A DNA stretch of 64,000 nucleotides, from positions 907,006,677 to 907,070,676 of the forward strand of contig CM060915.1 of assembly GCA_030737875.1 (NCBI GenBank), given 5' to 3'. Each line of letters opens with the position of its first letter. Position 1 is the first letter of the stretch. Positions 58,636 through 64,000 of this stretch are shown in pieces. Origin of the DNA: Allium sativum. Taxonomy: Eukaryota > Streptophyta > Magnoliopsida > Asparagales > Amaryllidaceae. The notes under the pieces are model-generated. The model made no database searches and was not told the origin of the DNA. It saw only the letters and a program-made list of their open reading frames with translations. A program made the position numbers and the translations under genes.

Positions 58636-59865
58636 ATGTCAGGTAAAGCCGCAAATGCTGGGCATTCCACACTCTAGGGATTTCATCTCCATCTACGATC
58701 GCTAGCTTGAAGGTTCCATTATCAAGCCTTCGTAAAATGGAGTACGGTCCTTCCCATTACGGGCCCATATGTACCGGGGGCGGAAAGACAGGCTTCAAAA
58801 CCAAGTCTCCAGGTTCGAATGTCCGAGCTCGGACTCTTCTATTGTAGTACCGAGCTATTTGTTGTTTGTGCCTCAAGGCACGTAAGTCAGCTTCGTCCCT
58901 TTTTTCCTCAACCATGTCCAGGGATTCGAGGAGCAACTCATTGTTGGTCATCGGGTCGTAATAAATGGTACGATGGGATGGTACTTCTAACTCAACCGGA
59001 ATAACTGCTTCGGCTCCAAAGGCAAGGGAAAACGGGGTGTGACCCGTTGCCGACTTGTACGTCGTTCTATAGGCCTATAGTGCCAGGGGCAATTCATCGA
59101 CCCACATAGCTTTGGCCCTCTTCAATCTTTTCTTCAGAATGGATTTGATCACCTTATTTGCCGCTTCAACCTGTCCGTTCGATTGCGGATGTGCCACAGA
59201 GGTGTATCTTTTCTCGATGTGATACTTCCGACAGAAATCTCGAAACTCCGTGCTGTCGAATTGGGTCCCATTGTCGGTTATGATGACTTTCGGAATCCCA
59301 AATCGACAGATGATGTTCTTAACGACAAAGGTTATCACTCGTTTGGTCGTGATCGTGGTCAAAGGCTCTGCTTCTACCCATTTAGTAAAATAATCTGCGG
59401 CTACAATAGCGAACTTTGCTCCGCCCTTTGCTATGGGGAGGCTCCCAATAATGTCAGTTCCCCATATAGCAAAGGGCCACGGGCTTATCATTGTCTTCAA
59501 CCGGTTAGGTGGCGCCCTAGGGATTTTGGAGAACTTCTGGCAAGCATCACAACGTCGTGCATGCTTGGCTGCATTCTTGTTTATAGTGGGCCAGAAATAG
59601 CCGTATCGCAATATCTTCTTTGCCAATGTTTGCCCTCCCGTGTGGTCGCCACACTCGCCTTCATGGACTTCCTTCAGCACACGCTTGATGTCGTCATGGG
59701 CAATGCACCGGAGGAGAGGCATCGAGAAACCTTGCATGTACAAGACTTCGCCTTGCAACACATATCGGGAGGCCTTCCGTATAACTGCACGCCTCTCACT
59801 TTTCTTAATTGGGAGCGTTCCACTCATCAAGAAATTCTTCAAGGGGGTCATCCATGACTCCCTTT
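58636..59865 (-). pseudogene. Tat integrase (broken)
   Basis: The integrase inserts the element's cDNA. Visible are the N-terminal HHCC zinc finger (HEGECGDHTGG ... HARRCDACQK) and the catalytic core with all three acidic residues: D in WGTDIIGSLP, D in ITDNGTQF, E in NGQVEAANK. A conserved tail follows with WVDELPLAL, AYRTT, FSLAFGAEAV and FEPGDLVLKP. No chromodomain is present. A TAG at 59075-59077 replaces the Trp codon of the usual W-A-Y-R-T motif, and another stop sits at 58757-58759. The natural end is probably TAA near 58636, after WNAQHLRLYLT. Confidence 0.85.
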
Positions 59866-60379
59866 CAGGTTCAATTTCTAGTACCGGATAAACTTCCATC
59901 TGATCCACACTGGGGAACTGTAATACTTCAATCGAGACTAGCTCCGTATGTTCTGGATTGTCGGAACTAGCCATCTTTGCTAACTTGTCCGCTCTTTGAT
60001 TCTCTGCTCGAGGAATGTGAGATATACTATGGTGCTCAAAACCACCCAGCAACGTTCTTACTTTTTCCAGATATGATATCAACCTTGGACTCTTAGCCTG
60101 AAATTTTTCATTAACTTGGTTCACGACCAAATTGGAGTCACAGAAAATGTCTAGCTTTGTAATCCCTAGTTCTTTTGCAAGTTTCAACCCGGCAATCAGA
60201 GCTTCATATTCGGAATCATTATTGGTCGCGTGAAACTCCAATCTAAGAGCGTAGTATATTATTCGTTTCTCTGGAGTTTCAAGAACCACTCTGGCACCTG
60301 ATCGTCTATCATTTTTAGCTCCACCAGTATATAGTTTCCAGGCGTTGGGGTCAAGGAGTAGCTTTGGCGTATCATCTTC
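59866..60379 (-). pseudogene. Tat RNase H (broken)
   Basis: RNase H degrades the RNA strand during reverse transcription. The motif order is LYTGGAKND (usually Y-x-D-G-A), ATNNDSEYEALIAGL with the catalytic Glu, IFCDSNLVV with the second Asp, and ENQRADKLAKMA with the last Asp. The first catalytic Asp is changed to Gly (codon GGT at 60323-60325). A TAG at 60380-60382 separates it from the RT. Downstream it stays in frame with the integrase. Confidence 0.85.
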
Positions 60380-61755
60380 CTAGGTTACCGTATCATCTTC
60401 TGGGATGGTAAATTCCGCTATAAAGTCTGCAAGTGCCTGCCCTCTTATCGACCTCCGGGGTTGGAAGTTCAGGTCGAATTGACTCAGCTCAATGTTCCAT
60501 TTGAGCAATCTTCCCGATGTTTCTGGCCTTTGTAGGACTTGCTTAAGCGGGTGATCAGTATTAACAGTAATGGGATGAGCTTGGAAGTAGTGACGAAGCT
60601 TCCTAGATGCGATCAGCAAACTGTACGTGAGCTTTTCTATCTTTGGGTAATTTCGTTCTGCGGCTGTCAATTTCTTGCTCACATAGTACACCGGTCTTTG
60701 CACCTTATCCTCTTCTCTTACCAAAGCCGAACTGATCGCGTGGGATGACACTGCAAGATACACGAATAAATCCTCGTGATCCACAGGCTTAGACAGTATT
60801 GGGGGTCTCTCCAGATGATTCAAAAGATTTTGGAAAGCTTCTATACAATCAGGAGTCCATTTAAAGTTGCACTTGCCTCGCTTTATTAATTTGAAAAACG
60901 GGATGCATTTATCTGTAGCTTTTGAGATAAATCTGCTTAGCGCTGCCACTTTTCTAGCAAGGCTTTGCACATCTTTAATCTTCTTTGGTTCTTGGATATT
61001 TCGAATTGCTGTAATTTGGTCTGGATTAATCTCGATTCCACGCGAGCTTACAATGAACCCCAGGAATTTTACAGATGCTACCCCAAACGAGCATTTCAAA
61101 GGATTCAGTTTCATCCCATATTTTCGGAGAATTTGAAACATCCCTACCAAATCGTTGGTATGATCGGATGACTGTCTGGACTTTACCAACATATCGTCGA
61201 CGTATACCTCCATTGTTCTCCCAATTTGGTTGTAGAACATCCTATTCACTAACCGCTAATATGTTGCGCCGGCATTTTTCAGACCGAAAGGCATCACCAC
61301 ATAGCAATATAATCCCAAATCTGTAATCAAGCTGGTATGCTCTTAGTCTGGGACATGCATGGGGATCTGATTATACCCCGAATAGACATCCATAAAGGAA
61401 AGGAGTTCATGACCTGCATTTGAATCTACTAATTGATCGATTCTGGGCAACGGGAAGCTATCCTTCGGACAAGCCTTGTTTAGATCAGAGAAATCGATAT
61501 ACGTTCGCCACTTTCCATTGGCCTTTTTTTTACCAAAACTGGATTTGAAATCCAGTCAGGGTACGTCGAATCTTTAATAAATCCATTACTCTTCTGTTTC
61601 TCGACTTCTTCTTTCAATGTGGCAGACCTTTCTGGACCCAATATTCGCCTTTTCTGCTTGACAAGAGGATGTTTTGGGTTAATGCTTAGCGAATGACTCA
61701 TAATCGAGGGAGATATCCCACACATGTCTGCATGGGTCCAGGCAAATACATCCAA
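60380..61755 (-). pseudogene. Tat reverse transcriptase (broken)
   Basis: It begins near MDVFAWTHADMCGISPS, the usual pre-RT block (D-V-F-A-W). Next are VKQKRRILGPE, YPDWISNPVLVKK, IDFSDLNKACPKDSFP, SFMDVYSGYNQI, MPFGLKNAGATY, the catalytic YVDDMLVKS, LKCSFGV and the connection region FEWTPDC-like (FKWTPDC). A run of eight A in the VLVKK codons (61532-61539 on the plus strand) shifts the frame by two relative to the expected six. TAA (61343-61345) and TAG (61256-61258) interrupt it further. Another frame change lies between 61755 and 61964. YVDD itself is intact. Confidence 0.88.
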
Positions 61756-61963
61756 GTTAGTTTTCAGAAAATTTGTTAATTCCTTGGCTCGAACGGCTGG
61801 GATCCAATCTTCAGGACCTTCTCTGGGTCGCTATCATCGATTGGTACATCCACAGTTGCTTCATTGGGAGTCCAATTCTGCCCCCAGGCTCTTCATCCTC
61901 TCTGGGATTTATATCCTCGGGCAACTCTCTAGGCGACCCTCCCAAAGGTACTTCCTTTAGTTG

Positions 61964-62518
61964 TTATGACGATTCCTCCCTTGGAGGGGAGGAACCACCT
62001 TTCACTTCTATACCTCTTCCTTTGCGGAGAAGTTTTAACTCTGCAATGTAGCATGCTCGTGCAACAACTTGATCTCCTCTAACAATACCCACACCGGAAT
62101 CCGTTGGGAATTTCAACAATAAGCACCAGGATGCAATACAGGCCCTGAATTTGGCTAGGGCCGGTCGGCCCAAGAAGGCATTGTACGGCGATTCAATATC
62201 CAGGACCATGAAGGGGAGGATCCTCACTCTCTGGCATTCCCCTTCCCTAAGGGTTACTGATAATTCTACGTATCCTATTGGAGCGGTCGAGGCCCCATTA
62301 ATTCCACATATCCAACCTTCACATGGCTTTAAATCCTTTGGCTCGAGTTTCATTTGGTCGAACGTTTTATTGAACAAAATGTTGACGGAACTCCCGTTAT
62401 CTACCAAGACTTTATGAACTATCGCTGGGCCAATGGTGACGGTGATCACCAACGGATCTTCAGTTGGGGAGTGTACTCCAATACTCTCTCTCTCACGAAA
62501 TATGACGTCATCGGACAT
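61964..62518 (-). pseudogene. Tat aspartic protease region
   Basis: It starts two codons after the gag stop, in the same frame, with MSDDVIF. The catalytic triplet is in VLVDNGSSVNILF; D-N-G-S-S in place of D-T/S-G is common in this lineage. The flap-like and C-terminal parts follow (ESPYNAFLGRPALAKFRA, SWCLLLKFPT), which are conserved protease motifs of Tat elements. It ends at TAA 61964-61966, after which the same frame continues with recognisable pol sequence (PRELPEDINPRED, DPEKVLKIGS), so that stop is a mutation. Confidence 0.8.
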
Positions 62519-62524
62519 CGTCTT

Positions 62525-63985
62525 TTATTGCTTAATCGGAGTGCTGTCCTCGGGGTTACTGCACTCTCCCACTTCGAAATGCTGTTTAGCTACATTTATG
62601 TATTGATCCATAGCTCTAAGACTGTGCCCTTCTAGGTGGAGCCCACCAATTATGGTATTGATAACGATATTTCCCCCTTTTTGCTGAACCGTCGGTTTAG
62701 CAGTAGGTGGGCTTTGGTTTGGAGCTTGTACGGCTTGTCCCATGTCCCTGGGAGTCACCTTATACTCATCAAGCTTCCCTTCTCGGAGCAGCCTTTCAAC
62801 CACGTTTCTCAAGTGATGACATTCGTTTGTAGAATGACCGTGAATCTGATGAAAAAAACAGAATTTCCCAGTTTCACGCTCTTTCCCTGTAGAATCTCTC
62901 GGAGGAGGCCTTTTGTACTGGAGGACATTATATGTATCCAGGAATATGTTCTCCAATGTATCATTTAACGGTGTGAAGTTCTCAAACGGTCTGGACCGGG
63001 ATCTCCTCTGAGAGTCATTTCCTCGATTTCTTTTCCGATTATTGTTATTATTATTCCCTGATTGGCGACCGCTGTCTTGATTCTTGTTCCCAACGTTAAC
63101 TTCAACCTTTCCTGAGCTATCTCCCATTTGTTTGATGGCCACGTTGCTTTGGATACCTTCCTTATCAGTAGCCTTTCTTTTTCGATTAGCGTATATCTCC
63201 TCCCGACGCAGGCGAATATTGGCTTTTTCATAAAATATTTCTCTGCTCGGGGGAGGTTTACCAGCCAGATATCTTCCGAACTCGGTATCTTTATCGACGC
63301 CATCGATCAAGGCCATCAACACAGTTTGCTCATGCGGATCTTTGACTTCTGTGATAGCCAAGTTAAAACGATCCAAATACGACCTCAAGCTTTCGTCCAG
63401 TCGTTTTTTAATGAGGAATAGCTCGATCACATTCTTAGACCTCTGGGCATGAAGACGGAATTGGTTTACGAATTTCTCACTCAACTCCTTAAAGCTGGAT
63501 ATTGACCGTGCTGGCAAGCGGGTAAACCACAATAACGCCACATCTTCCAAGAATATAGGGAAAACTTTACATTTAACCGCGTATGTTGCTGCAGCGGCAT
63601 TCATTGACCAGGAGTAACACATTAAATGCTGGATGGGGTCAGTCCTGCCTGTATAGCGATTCATGGTTGGCATATTGAAGCGCCTCGGGAATGTAACATC
63701 CAGTATGTCGTCAGTAAAAGGTGTGTGACTGCGATCTATGCCCCCATCTTCATTCCTCTGTCCATGGCTATCTACCATGACTTGCCTAATCATTGCTTCA
63801 ACCTCTGCATGGGTCAGGGTAGATTCGGGATCAGCACTCCTTTCCCGACGTCCTCCTCTAGCGTTTCTTTGACGTGCTGCTATAAAATCTGGGCCCTGAG
63901 CAGAACTCCCTTGCCCTCTGTTGCCGCAGTCGATCACGCGACGAGCGGGAGGCATGCCATTCCTTGGGTAGTAAAACATGCTCAT
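62525..63985 (-). CDS. Tat Gag polyprotein (486 residues, intact)
   Basis: Gag packs the element's RNA into virus-like particles. The ATG at 63985 (MSMFYYPRNG) fits the context, with a second Met two codons later. The retrotransposon Gag core (about residues 95-230) includes FNMPTMNRYTGRTDP, ALLWFTRLPARSI, KFVNQFRLHAQ and LRSYLDRFN. A basic/Asn-rich stretch (NNNNNNRKRNRG) follows. The knuckle FCFFHQIHGHSTNECHHL is CX2HX4HX4C, with His in place of the second Cys as in Tat relatives. It ends at TAA (62525-62527), in frame with the protease. That stop may be natural, read through or spliced around as in Ogre-type elements, or a CAA-to-TAA mutation. Confidence 0.88.
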   Translation of the reverse strand: MSMFYYPRNGMPPARRVIDCGNRGQGSSAQGPDFIAARQRNARGGRRERSADPESTLTHAEVEAMIRQVMVDSHGQRNEDGGIDRSHTPFTDDILDVTFPRRFNMPTMNRYTGRTDPIQHLMCYSWSMNAAAATYAVKCKVFPIFLEDVALLWFTRLPARSISSFKELSEKFVNQFRLHAQRSKNVIELFLIKKRLDESLRSYLDRFNLAITEVKDPHEQTVLMALIDGVDKDTEFGRYLAGKPPPSREIFYEKANIRLRREEIYANRKRKATDKEGIQSNVAIKQMGDSSGKVEVNVGNKNQDSGRQSGNNNNNNRKRNRGNDSQRRSRSRPFENFTPLNDTLENIFLDTYNVLQYKRPPPRDSTGKERETGKFCFFHQIHGHSTNECHHLRNVVERLLREGKLDEYKVTPRDMGQAVQAPNQSPPTAKPTVQQKGGNIVINTIIGGLHLEGHSLRAMDQYINVAKQHFEVGECSNPEDSTPIKQ

Positions 63986-64000
63986 TTAAGTTGCGGTTAC

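Larger units (their letters stand above)
51880..64000 (-). mobile_element. Ty3/gypsy Tat-lineage (Retand/Ogre-like) retrotransposon, 3' part
   Basis: On the minus strand: gag, protease, RT, RNase H, integrase, then a spacer with tandem repeats, an ORF on the opposite strand, polypurine tract and 3' LTR. RT/RNase H before integrase without a chromodomain, the CX2HX4HX4C gag knuckle and the antisense ORF between pol and the 3' LTR are known features of the Tat lineage (Retand, Grande, Cinful, Ogre group). More than 12 kb is in the window; the 5' leader and 5' LTR lie beyond 64000. pol has several stops and at least two frameshifts, so the copy is not autonomous. Confidence 0.9.

Noticed and set aside
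59183..63421. Long plus-strand ORFs opposite pol and gag
   Set aside because: They are mirror frames of conserved minus-strand integrase, RT and Gag and have no independent motif.

Overview
This is a gene-free, AT-rich block of plant nuclear DNA (probably a dicot heterochromatic or pericentromeric region; lineage is inferred). I found no host gene, tRNA or rRNA with usable support. Almost everything is transposable element sequence: nested LTR retrotransposons with initiator-Met-tRNA primer sites (TGGTATCAGAGC) and TGTAAC...GTTACA termini, a dead LINE, a non-autonomous hAT transposon, and a Ty3/gypsy element of the Tat (Retand/Ogre-like) lineage with an antisense extra ORF.

Layout. 1-1766: two LTR ends of a TGTAACACCCC family facing opposite ways, then an unassigned stretch. 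About 1767-8030: a minus-strand LINE (ORF1, endonuclease, RT) full of stops and frameshifts, with a 924-bp hAT element (2644-3567, 8-bp target duplication) inside its RT. About 8451-9310: a Copia-like LTR tail. 9490-51879: a stack of mostly coding-free LTR elements. The base is element A-D (minus strand), with LTR_A 9490-28722, an internal part 28723-30731 plus 51559-51632, and LTR_D from 51633. Into LTR_A went a plus-strand solo LTR (S1, 9641-23452, duplication ATCAA), and into S1 a minus-strand LARD-like element (11868-22754, duplication CTTAT) with two 4.57-kb LTRs around 1.75 kb without genes. Into the A-D interior, 74 bp from its primer site, went element B-C (30732-51558, duplication GTATT) with 6.1-6.5 kb LTRs. 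LTR_B holds a further solo LTR (S2, 31762-37960), and the B-C interior holds an 895-bp poly(A)-tailed retroposon with an open 222-codon frame (44033-44927).

51880-64000: a minus-strand Tat element inserted in LTR_D. In its own direction it reads gag (intact), protease, RT, RNase H, integrase (pol broken by stops and frameshifts), a hairpin tandem repeat, then an intron-containing ORF on the opposite (+) strand, the polypurine tract and the 3' LTR. The 5' LTR lies beyond the right edge.

How the parts relate. The A, B, C, D, S1 and S2 LTRs are members of one diverged giant-LTR family that has repeatedly inserted into itself. These copies encode no gag or pol, so they must have moved with proteins supplied by other elements. 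The Tat element and the LINE carry the only recognisable protein machinery, and both look inactive as they stand.
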